Below, in pieces: positions 42,590 through 52,128 of a stretch of DNA of 64,000 nt. A program made the position numbers and the translations under genes. The stretch is taken from the NCBI RefSeq assembly GCF_001435505.1, contig NZ_AZDO01000139.1:92437-156436 (forward strand). Reading direction: 5' to 3'. A model generated the notes under the pieces. The model was not told where the DNA came from. It saw nothing but the letters and a program-made list of their open reading frames with translations, and ran no database searches. Numbering within the stretch: the first letter of the stretch is position 1; each line of letters opens with the position of its first letter. This DNA is from Companilactobacillus futsaii JCM 17355 (GTDB lineage Bacteria; Bacillota; Bacilli; Lactobacillales; Lactobacillaceae).

Positions 42590-44011
42590 CCCTATCAATA
42601 ATAGTACAAGACCTGCTACGTAAATATTGTGCAATCCTGAAAAAAGAATTTGTCGCATTTTGGGTAAAAGTTGATGTGGCAAGGAACTAGCTGTTTGTGG
42701 ATCAATCAATTTATTCATCATATCAACCGAAATATTACTATTTTCAGCCGCACCTTTTGCTAAAGCTGTATTCAAAACGATTCCACAGACAGAAACCATC
42801 ATTGATTGACCAATTGTTCTGACTAAAGTATTAAAACTAGTTGCGACACCCACATTTTCTGGTTCGACAACCGTTTGAGAAGTGACAGTCGTTGTAGTGA
42901 TTGTCAATCCAAAACCACAACCTAAAATTCCAGCTAACATACAGAAGTACCAAAATGGCGTCGTTAGATTAGCCAACAATAATAATCCATTACCAACAAA
43001 CAAGAAAAACAAACTAATGTAAATGACACGATTAGGTGCCATTTTTTTGATTAACGTTCCAGCCCAAAACGATCCAAAAATCCAAACGATTGAACTAGGT
43101 GTAACTGCAAATCCACCCATGGATGGACTCAATCCTAAAATTCCTTGCATCCAAGTTGGAATGTAAGCTTCAAAACTAATTAAAAAACCACTAACTAATA
43201 AAGCCATTAAGTTTTGAATCACGAATGTTTTATTCTTGAACAATCCCAATGGTAAGATTGGATCACTCACATGTCTTTCTACTTTAATAAAGGCAAAAAT
43301 AGAAATGATTGATATAACGACCAAACCAATTGGCAAGAAAACATTATTACTACCAATATTTTGTAGAGCAAGCATCAATGGCAACAAAACTAGTACTAAT
43401 AAAACTGTTCCAACATAGTCAATCTTAATTTTTTGATGTTCTCTTTTTTCTTCTTTAAAGAAGAACCAGATCAACGCCATGGTTAGCAATCCCACAGGCA
43501 GATTGATCAAGAAGATCCAATGCCAACTTAATTGTTCAACAATGAAACCACCTAATAACGGTGCAATAACGGCTGCAATTCCCCAGGCTGATCCATTTAA
43601 ACCTAAGATACGAGCTCTTTTTTCAAGTGGATAAATATCAGCAATAATTGTGAAAGTCAACGGCTGAATCGCCCCAGAACCGATACCTTGAATTACACGT
43701 GCTAAGATCAAGGTCAGCATCGAATTAGACATCGCACACAATGTTGATCCGATAACGAAAATCACTAAACCTATCAAAAGTATCGGCTTACGACCGACAA
43801 TATCTGATAGTTTTCCATAAATTGGCGTTGCTACGGCAGTCATTAGTAAATAAATCGAGAAAACCCAATTCATCAAACTAACCCCATGCAAACTGCCGAT
43901 AATTGTTGGCATAGCTGTCGAAACGATTGTTCCCTCAATCGCTGTCATGAATGTTGCAATGAAAACAGCAATCGTGACAATTACGACATTTGATTGTTTA
44001 TTCTGTGCCAT
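42518..44011 (-). CDS. DHA2-family (14-TM) drug/H+ antiporter
   Basis: A 497-residue major facilitator protein with about 14 hydrophobic segments. The family A motif is GKLSDIVGRKPILL (about 65-78) and motif C is APLLGGFIVEQLSWHWIFLINLP. This places it with EmrB/QacA-type multidrug exporters using the proton gradient. No dedicated regulator is adjacent. The overlap with the PAP2 gene's 3' end is tail to tail. Confidence 0.88.
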   Translation of the reverse strand: MAQNKQSNVVIVTIAVFIATFMTAIEGTIVSTAMPTIIGSLHGVSLMNWVFSIYLLMTAVATPIYGKLSDIVGRKPILLIGLVIFVIGSTLCAMSNSMLTLILARVIQGIGSGAIQPLTFTIIADIYPLEKRARILGLNGSAWGIAAVIAPLLGGFIVEQLSWHWIFLINLPVGLLTMALIWFFFKEEKREHQKIKIDYVGTVLLVLVLLPLMLALQNIGSNNVFLPIGLVVISIISIFAFIKVERHVSDPILPLGLFKNKTFVIQNLMALLVSGFLISFEAYIPTWMQGILGLSPSMGGFAVTPSSIVWIFGSFWAGTLIKKMAPNRVIYISLFFLFVGNGLLLLANLTTPFWYFCMLAGILGCGFGLTITTTTVTSQTVVEPENVGVATSFNTLVRTIGQSMMVSVCGIVLNTALAKGAAENSNISVDMMNKLIDPQTASSLPHQLLPKMRQILFSGLHNIYVAGLVLLLIGLIFNAFELKNKKILGSEQESIEG

Positions 44012-44024
44012 TAACTAATTCCTC

Positions 44025-44078
44025 CCATAAAAAAAGAGACCTTCCTAAAGTTTACCTTTAAGAACGCCTCTGTAATCA
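44025..44078 (-). terminator. metK terminator
   Basis: On the minus strand GAGGCGTTCTTAAAG pairs imperfectly with CTTTAGGAAGGTCTC, followed by seven T. It lies just after the metK stop. Confidence 0.8.
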
Positions 44079-44082
44079 CCGA

Positions 44083-45276
44083 TTAAATATTCAAGAATTT
44101 CTTAATATCATTAACTTTATCAAGTTTTTCCCAAGGTAAATCGATATCTGTACGTCCGAAGTGACCGTATGCAGCCGTCTTCTTATAAATTGGTCTTTGT
44201 AGATCCAACATTTTAATAATACCTAGTGGACGAAGATCAAAGAATTTGTTGATAACTGCTTCAATTTGTTCTTCATCAAAATCACTAGTACCAAAAGTAT
44301 CAACGTGAATTGATACAGGCTTTGCTACACCGATAGCATAAGCAATTTGGATTTCAACTTTTTCAGCAACACCAGCAGCTACAAGGTTTTTAGCAATGTA
44401 TCTAGCGGCGTAACTTGCTGAACGGTCAACTTTAGTAGCATCTTTACCTGAAAAGGCACCACCACCGTGACGTGCAAAACCACCGTATGTATCAACAATG
44501 ACCTTACGTCCTGTAAGACCGGAATCACCTTCTGGTCCACCAATAACGAAACGACCTGTAGGATTGATCAAAATCTTAGTCTTGTCATCCATCATGTTTG
44601 TAGGAACAACTTCGTCGATAACGTACTTCTTGATATCTTTTTGAACTTGTTCCAAACTAGCCTCAGCTTTGTGTTGAGTACTTAAAACAATTGTATCCAC
44701 GCGAACAGGATGATCATTTTCATCATATTCGATTGTTACTTGTGACTTAGCATCAGGCATCAAGTATGGGATAGTATGGTTCTTTCTAACTTCAGCAGTT
44801 TTTCTCATTAACTTATGAGCTAGAGAGATTGGTAAAGGCATAAATTCTTTAGTTTCATTGGTTGCAAATCCGAAAACAAAACCTTGGTCACCGGCACCGA
44901 TTTGATCCAATGGATCTTTATCATCGTTACCACGTTCTTCCAAAGCATCGTCAACACCTTGAGCAATATCAGGAGATTGTTCATCTAGTGCTACTAAAAC
45001 GGCACAACTGTTACCATCAAAACCAGGGTTAGTTCCATCATAGCCGATATCTGTAATTGTCTTACGAACAACTGCTTGAATATCAACGTATGCAGTAGTA
45101 GAAACTTCACCAACAACTAAAACTAAACCAGTTGTAACAGTAGTTTCAACAGCAACACGTGCATCTTTATCCTTCGTTAAAATTGCATCGAGAATTGAAT
45201 CACTGATTTGATCAGCAACTTTGTCTGGATGTCCTTCTGAAACTGATTCAGAAGTAAATAAATAATTTTTTGACAT
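44083..45276 (-). CDS. metK: S-adenosylmethionine synthetase
   Basis: The start is at [19 protein letters not shown], the family N-terminus; the open frame upstream is only the leader. The 397-residue enzyme makes SAM from methionine and ATP. Signatures include [24 protein letters not shown] and [24 protein letters not shown] lies 7 bases before the ATG and is part of the SAM-sensing leader. A terminator closes it as a single-gene unit. Confidence 0.96.
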   Translation of the reverse strand: MSKNYLFTSESVSEGHPDKVADQISDSILDAILTKDKDARVAVETTVTTGLVLVVGEVSTTAYVDIQAVVRKTITDIGYDGTNPGFDGNSCAVLVALDEQSPDIAQGVDDALEERGNDDKDPLDQIGAGDQGFVFGFATNETKEFMPLPISLAHKLMRKTAEVRKNHTIPYLMPDAKSQVTIEYDENDHPVRVDTIVLSTQHKAEASLEQVQKDIKKYVIDEVVPTNMMDDKTKILINPTGRFVIGGPEGDSGLTGRKVIVDTYGGFARHGGGAFSGKDATKVDRSASYAARYIAKNLVAAGVAEKVEIQIAYAIGVAKPVSIHVDTFGTSDFDEEQIEAVINKFFDLRPLGIIKMLDLQRPIYKKTAAYGHFGRTDIDLPWEKLDKVNDIKKFLNI

Positions 45277-45278
45277 AT

Positions 45279-45348
45279 CTTTTCCACCTTTTCGGTTACA
45301 GGGCTTCTCCTTTAAAATAAAAAAGGATCCCATCAGGAACCTTTTAAT
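45279..45348 (-). promoter_or_regulatory. SMK-box (SAM-III) riboswitch of metK
   Basis: The leader between the start codon and position 45348 reads GGTTCCTGATGGGATCC, then a U/A-rich stretch, GGAGAAGCCCTGTAACC and the ribosome site AAGGTGG. This follows the layout of the SMK box of Lactobacillales metK genes. In that element SAM stabilises pairing between a UCC/CCU segment and the Shine-Dalgarno site, blocking translation. The exact base pairs were judged by eye. Confidence 0.65.
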
Positions 45349-45444
45349 AGATTAACACAAAACTAATTGGTTTTCATGAAAAAAATCAATTTGACGATAA
45401 AGTTTTTCTACATTAATATGATTTTATAACTAAAAGGAGTCGCT

Positions 45445-46119
45445 ATGGATAAGTTAAACTCTAAAAAATTACTCGCAACCTTTATTGAATTTATTAGTTA
45501 TCATATTTTTCCATTCATCTTTATTTTTACACATGATTTACACAATTATTCCTTACATGGATTCCTGATTATCATGGTAGCTATGGTAGCTTTATACAAA
45601 GAATTCATCTTAAAATTGAATCCTAACAAATATTTTCACATCTTATACAGTGCGATTTACTTATTATTAGCAATTCTTTCACTGAGATCATTAAATATTT
45701 TTGTTATTATTTTGATATTTTCTCAGTTAGCTTTCTTATACTTAATGAGATATTTACCAGCTAATAATCAAAATTTCACTTCATTAGTAGAAAATTTTAT
45801 CGTTCCTAGTTTTATGTCCATCTCTATTGCTTTTACTTATATGCATTTTATCTCAGTAACCTTCGTAGTTCCTTTATTGCTAGTTAACTTGGCAACAGTT
45901 CTGATTAACTATTTTGAGGGCACTAAATTTGATTATATTGAACTAATAGCTATTTCAGGTTTAAGTCTAATTTTGTTCTTAATGAACTATATTAGTTTCT
46001 GGACAGCTCTTATCATAGTCATTTTCGTAGTTTCCATGTCCTTGTTGAAACTCTTCAAGAATTTCAATCAATCAAATTTAGTTTATCGCGTGATTGGAAA
46101 CTTAGTTTTAATTATTTAA
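45445..46119 (+). CDS. Polytopic membrane protein, unknown function
   Basis: A 224-residue protein with about seven hydrophobic segments and few charged residues. It starts MDKLNSKKLLATFIEF after AAAGGAGTCGCT. It has no recognisable transport motif. It stands between metK (divergent) and the tRNA pair, with a terminator following. Confidence 0.6.
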   Translation: MDKLNSKKLLATFIEFISYHIFPFIFIFTHDLHNYSLHGFLIIMVAMVALYKEFILKLNPNKYFHILYSAIYLLLAILSLRSLNIFVIILIFSQLAFLYLMRYLPANNQNFTSLVENFIVPSFMSISIAFTYMHFISVTFVVPLLLVNLATVLINYFEGTKFDYIELIAISGLSLILFLMNYISFWTALIIVIFVVSMSLLKLFKNFNQSNLVYRVIGNLVLII

Positions 46120-46183
46120 GGATTTTCTGAAAAATCCTTTTTTATTACACAAAAAAACATCTAACCGAAGTTAGATGTTTTAT
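46120..46183. terminator. Two terminator hairpins (membrane-protein gene; tRNA pair)
   Basis: AAGGATTTTCTGAAAAATCCTT followed by T runs on the plus strand (46119-46144) ends the membrane-protein gene. ACATCTAAC / GTTAGATGT (46156-46180) has T runs on both strands and probably ends the minus-strand tRNA transcript. Confidence 0.75.
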
Positions 46184-46192
46184 TTTTTGGAA

Positions 46193-46265
46193 TGGAGGAT
46201 ACAGGGATCGAACCTGTGACCTCCTGCTTGTAAGGCAGATGCTCTCCCAGCTGAGCTAATCCTCC
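46193..46265 (-). tRNA. tRNA-Val (UAC)
   Basis: 73 bases with acceptor GGAGGAT/ATCCTCC, anticodon loop CTTACAA (TAC) and T-loop TTCGATC. CCA is not encoded. Confidence 0.95.
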
Positions 46266-46269
46266 AAAA

Positions 46270-46341
46270 TGACCCGTACGAGATTTGAACTCATGTTACC
46301 GCCGTGAAAGGGCGGTGTCTTAACCACTTGACCAACGGGTC
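46270..46341 (-). tRNA. tRNA-Glu (UUC)
   Basis: 72 bases with acceptor GACCCGT/ACGGGTC, anticodon arm CCGCC-CTTTCAC-GGCGG (TTC) and T-loop TTCAAAT. It lies 4 bases upstream of tRNA-Val on the transcribed strand, so the two are co-transcribed. Confidence 0.95.
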
Positions 46342-46465
46342 ATAAATATTTATTTATGTATTGCTCTCTCAAGCACAAGAAATATAATACAATAATAAAT
46401 AAGGTCTAGCAAGCTTTTTTTTAAACTTTTTTGAATTTTTTTCGAAATTAGGAGGATAATAGATT

Positions 46466-47089
46466 TTGAACGTGCAAAAATACTTTGAAAACGGCGATAC
46501 AATGGCTATCGCTCAAGATATGTTAGGTCATACTTTTTCCTATAAGTCTGATCAAGGAAACTTTTCTGGCATTATCGTTGAAACAGAGGCCTACTTGGGC
46601 CCTATCGATATGGCAGCCCACAGTTACAACGGACGCCACACCAAGGCTAATGATCCACTCTATCAAGCTGGAGGAACAATTTATATTTATTCTATTCACA
46701 GTTGGTTAGATATGGATATTAGTGTCCAAAAAGCCGGAACACCTAATGGGATTTTGATTCGAGCTCTCCAGCCATTGGATGGTATTGACTTAATGGAAAC
46801 AAACCGTGGCAGAACTAATTTCGAGGTTACCAACGGCCCAGCTAAATGGATGGCGGCTTTTGGCATTAAGGACAAAACTTTATCTGGCACTGCTTTAAAC
46901 GCTGATAACTTTATTTTTTCAGACAAAAAAGTCCAGACTCCTAAGAATATTCTGGCGACACCTAGAATTGGTGTGAAGAATAAGGAACCCTGGACTTCAA
47001 AAGATATGCGTTTTATTGTTGAAGGCAATCCCTACGTATCAAAATTGCCTAAACGAGACATGAATCTAGATACTTATGGCTGGCTATAA
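46466..47089 (+). CDS. 3-methyladenine DNA glycosylase (AAG/MPG family)
   Basis: A 207-residue monofunctional glycosylase removing alkylated purines. Family features are IIVETEAYLGPIDMAAHSYNGR (catalytic Glu, DNA-intercalating region), GTIYIYSIHSW and TNGPAKWMAAFGI. The start is TTG at 46466, ten bases after GGAGG. A GTG two codons later is possible. The gene follows the tRNA pair and its end overlaps the convergent metal ATPase gene by six bases. Confidence 0.88.
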   Translation: MNVQKYFENGDTMAIAQDMLGHTFSYKSDQGNFSGIIVETEAYLGPIDMAAHSYNGRHTKANDPLYQAGGTIYIYSIHSWLDMDISVQKAGTPNGILIRALQPLDGIDLMETNRGRTNFEVTNGPAKWMAAFGIKDKTLSGTALNADNFIFSDKKVQTPKNILATPRIGVKNKEPWTSKDMRFIVEGNPYVSKLPKRDMNLDTYGWL

Positions 47090-48883
47090 GCGATCACTTC
47101 TAGCACGAAGCGCATAAAGAATAGCAACCGTATCAACTACTTCTTGGAATAATGCTCCAATGATCGTTGGAATCAATCCAAAAGCAGCAATAATCATCAA
47201 AGCGATACAAATAAAAATACCGATCAAGACGGCTTCACGAGCAACTTTCATCGTATCATGCGCAATTTTTACTGCCATACTTACTTTACTCAAGTCATCT
47301 TGTAGGATAACTGCATCAGCTGATTCACTGGCGGCATTAGCTCCCTTGTAACCCATAGCAATACCAACATCTGCCAAGGCTAAAGCAGGAGCGTCATTGA
47401 CACCATCCCCGACCATAACTGTTGGATGATACTCAGTGTCTAACCCATCAATTATTTTTACCTTATCAGCTGGTAAACTAGTTGGAAATGATTTTGTAAT
47501 ATCCACTTCTGAAGCGACCATTTCGGTTGCTTCTTTTTTGTCGCCAGAAATCATCAAAATATTCTTAATACCAAAATCTTTTAATTTGGCAATGGTTGCT
47601 TTTGATTCAGGACGAATTTGATCAAGTAAACTGTAAACACCAGCATATTGACCATCAATTGAGACATAAACTCCAGATCCCTTCACTTCATCAACTATTT
47701 CATCCGTGACAAAGCTAGCTTGACCAACTTTTACTACGTGTCCATCAACTTCACCAATGATTCCTTCAGCTGTAACTTCCTTTAAGTTATCCGTTTTTTT
47801 CAAAGCTACACGATCGCTTTTCGCATAATCAACTATCGCCTCTGCCATAACGTGACTAGAATTCTGCTCAATTGAGGCTGCATATGACATAACAGTCTTC
47901 TCATCAAAGTGATTTGTCGTTCTAAATTCATCGACAACTAACTTTCCTTTAGTGATCGTTCCTGTTTTATCAAAAGCTACTATCTTAGCTGAATTAAGTT
48001 TTTCCAAAGCAGTTCCGGATTTAACAATAATTCCATTACGACTGGTCCGACTCATCCCTGAAACAAAAGCAATTGGTGCTGCTAAAATCAAAGGACAAGG
48101 TGAAGCCACCACTAGAACTTGAGCAATTCGAACGGGGTCTTTTGAAACGTACCAAGCTATACCTGCAATCACATAAGCAATTAAAGTAAAAGGTACCGCG
48201 TAACGATCTGCCAAACGAACAAATTTAGCCGGATGGGTCTCTGATTCCTTAACTAATCTAACAATCGCCTGATATTCTGAATCAGCGGCAATTTTTTCAG
48301 CTTTAATTTGGAAGGGATTTTCCCCATTAATAGACCCTGACATAACATGACTATCTTCTGAAACGTTGACAGGGACTGATTCCCCTGTTAATGAAGATTC
48401 ATCAATTTCAGATTGTCCATCAATAACAATTCCATCAACTGGGACCTGTTCTTTAGGACGAACCAAAATTTCATCGCCCACCTTAACGTCATCAATATCA
48501 ACATCGATCACATTGCCATCTTTTAGTAGATGTGCCTTTGATGGTGTATTGTCCAACAGCGACTTCAATTCACTTTTAGCTTTGTTGGCAGCATATTCTT
48601 CTAAAGTATCGCCACCTGTCAGCATCAACAATACGATCCAACCAGCCCAGTATTGGCCCAAAACAATTGTGGCCACAATAGCTGTAATAGCCAATAGATC
48701 GATTCCAAAATTGCCAGACTTTAAAACTTTAATCATATCGATAAACATGATCAACGCCAATAATAAACCTAAAATACTAATGATTAATTGGGCATAATTT
48801 GGCAAATGAAAAACAAATTCCAACACTGCCGCAATGAAACCAATAGTTAAAGTTCCATATAATTTGACTTTATCTGAGTTCAT
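47084..48883 (-). CDS. P1B-4-type heavy-metal transporting ATPase
   Basis: A 599-residue P-type ATPase with no N-terminal metal-binding domain. Membrane segment 6 carries SPC (262-264, in VVASPCPLI) instead of CPC. This marks the P1B-4 group that exports Fe(II), Co(II) or Zn(II) (PfeT/CtpD/CoaT). The actuator loop is SSLTGESVP (163-171), the phosphorylation site DKTGT (305-309) and the hinge GDGVNDAPAL. A Fur/PerR-like palindrome lies upstream. Iron export is a reasonable guess; metal specificity is not certain. Confidence 0.88.
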   Translation of the reverse strand: MNSDKVKLYGTLTIGFIAAVLEFVFHLPNYAQLIISILGLLLALIMFIDMIKVLKSGNFGIDLLAITAIVATIVLGQYWAGWIVLLMLTGGDTLEEYAANKAKSELKSLLDNTPSKAHLLKDGNVIDVDIDDVKVGDEILVRPKEQVPVDGIVIDGQSEIDESSLTGESVPVNVSEDSHVMSGSINGENPFQIKAEKIAADSEYQAIVRLVKESETHPAKFVRLADRYAVPFTLIAYVIAGIAWYVSKDPVRIAQVLVVASPCPLILAAPIAFVSGMSRTSRNGIIVKSGTALEKLNSAKIVAFDKTGTITKGKLVVDEFRTTNHFDEKTVMSYAASIEQNSSHVMAEAIVDYAKSDRVALKKTDNLKEVTAEGIIGEVDGHVVKVGQASFVTDEIVDEVKGSGVYVSIDGQYAGVYSLLDQIRPESKATIAKLKDFGIKNILMISGDKKEATEMVASEVDITKSFPTSLPADKVKIIDGLDTEYHPTVMVGDGVNDAPALALADVGIAMGYKGANAASESADAVILQDDLSKVSMAVKIAHDTMKVAREAVLIGIFICIALMIIAAFGLIPTIIGALFQEVVDTVAILYALRARSDRL

Positions 48884-48957
48884 AACAACACATCCCTCCG
48901 ATTATTATCTTTACCCAAATTATAACTGCTTTAAATTTATTTTTAAAGTCTTTTTTG

Positions 48958-48983
48958 GAATGATTCTCATTTAATTATCATTT
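48958..48983 (-). promoter_or_regulatory. Fur/PerR-like palindrome upstream of the metal ATPase
   Basis: TGATTCTCATTTAATTATCA (48961-48980) is an imperfect palindrome; on the transcribed strand it begins TGATAAT. It is near the Fur-family consensus, about 80 bases before the ATPase start. Iron-exporting P1B-4 ATPases are under PerR/Fur control in Bacillus and Listeria. The match is partial. Confidence 0.35.
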
Positions 48984-49089
48984 TTGACAAAAAGCTGTAA
49001 TAAGCTACATGAGTAGATTTCATGGCATTTATTTAATTTGGAAAGAAACTAATTTAGTTAATATCATGGCTTATTTAAGTCAAAAAAGG

Positions 49090-49138
49090 CAAAGAAAATA
49101 GCATCCATTTGATTAAAAATAGATGCTATTTATCAACT
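49090..49138. terminator. Terminator after nrdG
   Basis: AAATAGCATCCATTT pairs with AAATAGATGCTATTT around a short A/T loop; A and T runs flank it on both sides. Confidence 0.75.
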
Positions 49139-49145
49139 GATAATT

Positions 49146-49715
49146 CTATTTAACTAATTTATCCCATATCACAACGCTACCACTAGCCAAAGACTTTGGT
49201 ACATCAATGATTCTTTGATTAGATGAACCCCTGAATTGTAACGATAGATCCTTTTTTCGAAGCAAAAATCGACCGTCAACTAAAATATCGAGCAAAGATA
49301 ATAATTCTAATTTATCCTCTGATTCCTGCATCATCTCATCCCAAGAATAACCTGTCCAAGACCAAATATCTTTCGTATGGCCAAACTCTTTTCTGATACG
49401 CCTGCATAACGATAGACACACTTCAGTATTTAAAAATGGTTCGCCACCTAATAAAGTTAGACCTTGAACGTAGCTTTGACTTAAATCTTTGATTATTTTA
49501 TCTTCTAATTTCTTAGTATACGGCTTACCATAACGAAAATCTTGAGCCGCAACGTTATAACAGCCTGGGCATCTAAAAAGGCATCCTGATACATAGAGAC
49601 TGCATCTAACGCCTTCCCCATCAACAAAATTGAATGGCTTATAATCAGCAATCATTTTAAGACTGTGGTCCGCGCTCAACCATTCTTTGGGAGTCGGATT
49701 GTTTGGTTCTCTCAT
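49146..49715 (-). CDS. nrdG: Anaerobic ribonucleotide reductase activating protein
   Basis: The start is at MREPNNPTPKEW, because lactic NrdG proteins share the NNPTPKEW...IADYKPFNFVDGEGVRC N-terminus. It overlaps nrdD by 59 bases; an upstream ATG is also present. About 189 residues of the radical-SAM family, with the cluster motif CLFRCPGC (C-x3-C-x2-C) and GGEPFLN. It uses SAM to generate the glycyl radical on NrdD. Confidence 0.93.
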   Translation of the reverse strand: MREPNNPTPKEWLSADHSLKMIADYKPFNFVDGEGVRCSLYVSGCLFRCPGCYNVAAQDFRYGKPYTKKLEDKIIKDLSQSYVQGLTLLGGEPFLNTEVCLSLCRRIRKEFGHTKDIWSWTGYSWDEMMQESEDKLELLSLLDILVDGRFLLRKKDLSLQFRGSSNQRIIDVPKSLASGSVVIWDKLVK

Positions 49716-51867
49716 ATTTGGCCGCATTTTTTATCATCTCCGAAGTCATATTCTTTTTTCGTGAAGCAATCTCTACATGTCTTCCATGGATCATCGGTCT
49801 TTGCTGTGGGTTACCCAAATATCCACAAGTTCTCTTTACAACGTCACAAAACTCCGGATTATTATTACCGCAATCTGGACAGGCAAAACCTCTTGGTGTC
49901 GCTTTAAATTCACCTTGAAAACCACATTTAAAACATTGATCAATTGAAGTATTGGTCCCTAAATAACCTACATGATCATACGCCCAATCCCAAACAGCTT
50001 CTAGTGCTTTAGGATTTTGACGAAGATTAGGATATTCGCAATAATGAATAAATCCACCGGACGCATACTTAGGAAAAACTTCTTCAAAGGTTAACTTCTC
50101 AAAAGGATTTGGATGTTTTCTAACATCGAAATGAAAGCTATTCGTATAATATTCTTTTTCAGTAATATTAGGAATTATGCCAAATTTTTCTAAATCGTCA
50201 CGACAAAAGGTATCGGTTAGTGATTCAGCTGGAGTTGAATAAAGACTGTAATGATAGCCACTTTCTTTAGCCCACTTGACACATTTTTGATACAAAGCTT
50301 TCGTGATACTTTCGGCAAAATCGTGGGCTTTTGAATTGTTTTCCCATTTATTACCAAAAAAACGTGTACAGACTTCATACAACCCAATGTAGCCTAATGA
50401 AACTGTCGCCCGACCATTTTTAAACAGTTCATCAACTGAATCTTCTTTCTTAAGTCGTTTGCCAAATGCACCATACATATACAGTAGTGGCGCATTCTCA
50501 GGCTTGGCCTCCTTAGTTCGCTTGATTCGATATTCTAAAGCAGTGTGACAGATCTGCATTTTCTCTTCGAATATCTCCCAAAACAGTTTAAAATCTCCTT
50601 TTGATTCCAAAGCAATTCTTGGCAAATTGACCGTTACAACGCCTAAATTCATTCGACCAGAATTAACTTCTCGTCCCTTCTCGTCTTGCCATCCTTGTAG
50701 AAACGAGCGACAGCCCATCGGAGTCTTAAAACTACCAGTAATTTCAACAATCTTGTCATACATCAAAAGATCTGGATACATCCGTTTAGTTGAACATTCC
50801 AAGGCCAACCGTTTTATATCGTAATTAGGATCTTCAGGATTCAAATTTAAACCACGCTTGATCGTAAATGTTAACTTAGGAAAGATTGCCGTCCGATGTT
50901 CTTTACCTAAACCTTTAATTCTAATCTCTAAAATAGACTTTTGAATCGTCCGTTCGATCCAACTCGTCCCCAAACCAAAATTAATCGTCGTAAATGGCGT
51001 TTGTCCTTGTGACGAATAAAGCGTATTAATTTCATATTCAAGCGCTTGCATGGCATCATAGATATCTTTTCGAGTCTTTTCTTTAGCAAACTCAATCTGT
51101 TTATCCGCAATGATCCACTTTCTTGCATCTTTAAGATGTTTTTGATAATTCAGCTCAGCATAAGGTGCCAACAATTGATCGATTCGATTAGCTGAACAGC
51201 CGCCATATTGTAACGATGCAACGTTAGCAATAATCTGTGACATCTGAGCGGTAGCAGTTTGAATGGATTTTGGTGAGGATACCCAAGCATTACCAATTTT
51301 AAAACCATTTGTAAGCATTTCATCAAAATCAATCAGACAACAATTAGTCTCTGGAGTTACTGGCGAATAATCCAAATCGTGCCAATGAATATCACCACGC
51401 AAGTGAGCTTTAGCCACAATATCTGGTAACATTCTTAAACCTAAAGCTTTACTAGCTACACCAGCCTCTAAATCACGTTGAGTATTAAAAATATTACTAT
51501 CCTTATTGGCATTTTCATGAACTACTTGCTCATTACGATTAAATAATCTTTCAATATTTAACTTTACATTAGTCGCTTGAGCAAACTTTTCTTGATCATT
51601 TTTAAAGTAAGCCTGGTATGTATCAAGAGCTTTAGAAAGTCCTTGAGCCTTGAGTGAATCTTCGATAATTTGTCGAATATCTTGTGTAATTATCAAATTT
51701 TCATTCGAAAGTTCCGTCATCAGTCTTTTATTTATAAAATCCTGTTGTCGATCAGATAATCCCAATTGTTTCAAAACAAAATCAATTTTATAAGGATAAA
51801 ATTTGGTCTTGTAGCCACTTCTTTTTTCAACTGGGATTCTCTTCAATTGAATTAATTGCGTGGTCAT
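49657..51867 (-). CDS. nrdD: Anaerobic (class III) ribonucleoside-triphosphate reductase
   Basis: A 736-residue enzyme making deoxynucleotides without oxygen. It has an N-terminal ATP-cone (about 5-100), the glycyl-radical barrel, a C-terminal zinc site (CFKCG...CPDCG), and the radical-bearing Gly682 in RTCGYLGNP. It needs NrdG, encoded directly downstream with overlapping ends. Palindromic NrdR-box-like sequences lie upstream. Confidence 0.95.
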   Translation of the reverse strand: MTTQLIQLKRIPVEKRSGYKTKFYPYKIDFVLKQLGLSDRQQDFINKRLMTELSNENLIITQDIRQIIEDSLKAQGLSKALDTYQAYFKNDQEKFAQATNVKLNIERLFNRNEQVVHENANKDSNIFNTQRDLEAGVASKALGLRMLPDIVAKAHLRGDIHWHDLDYSPVTPETNCCLIDFDEMLTNGFKIGNAWVSSPKSIQTATAQMSQIIANVASLQYGGCSANRIDQLLAPYAELNYQKHLKDARKWIIADKQIEFAKEKTRKDIYDAMQALEYEINTLYSSQGQTPFTTINFGLGTSWIERTIQKSILEIRIKGLGKEHRTAIFPKLTFTIKRGLNLNPEDPNYDIKRLALECSTKRMYPDLLMYDKIVEITGSFKTPMGCRSFLQGWQDEKGREVNSGRMNLGVVTVNLPRIALESKGDFKLFWEIFEEKMQICHTALEYRIKRTKEAKPENAPLLYMYGAFGKRLKKEDSVDELFKNGRATVSLGYIGLYEVCTRFFGNKWENNSKAHDFAESITKALYQKCVKWAKESGYHYSLYSTPAESLTDTFCRDDLEKFGIIPNITEKEYYTNSFHFDVRKHPNPFEKLTFEEVFPKYASGGFIHYCEYPNLRQNPKALEAVWDWAYDHVGYLGTNTSIDQCFKCGFQGEFKATPRGFACPDCGNNNPEFCDVVKRTCGYLGNPQQRPMIHGRHVEIASRKKNMTSEMIKNAAKYERTKQSDSQRMVERGPQS

Positions 51868-51920
51868 CTGTATCTCCCCAATCTTTAATCAATACAACTA
51901 TTTTAATAAATTTAAAAAAA

Positions 51921-51990
51921 ATAAAAAAGACTACTAAATACCATATGTTGGTGTTATATAGCACAAACATACAATATATAGTAGTCTTAT
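51921..51990 (-). promoter_or_regulatory. NrdR-box-like sequences upstream of nrdD
   Basis: ACAATATATAGTAGT (51971-51985) and the oppositely oriented ACTACTAAATACCATAT (about 51931-51947) are related A/T-rich palindromic elements about 24 bases apart. They lie 60-120 bases before nrdD. NrdR boxes (consensus near ACACTATATATAGTGT) occur in pairs before nrd genes. The match is approximate, and the two arms could also form a terminator-like hairpin. Confidence 0.35.
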
Positions 51991-52128
51991 TTCTATTTTC
52001 TAAAAAACATCATTGAGACAACTTCACAAACAAGCGTTATAACCCTCAAACCCGTTCGAAAACAGCGTATTTAACTATGCTCAAATTTCCAAAGGTCAAA
52101 AAATATCATAGCGTTGTAATGGCTTATT

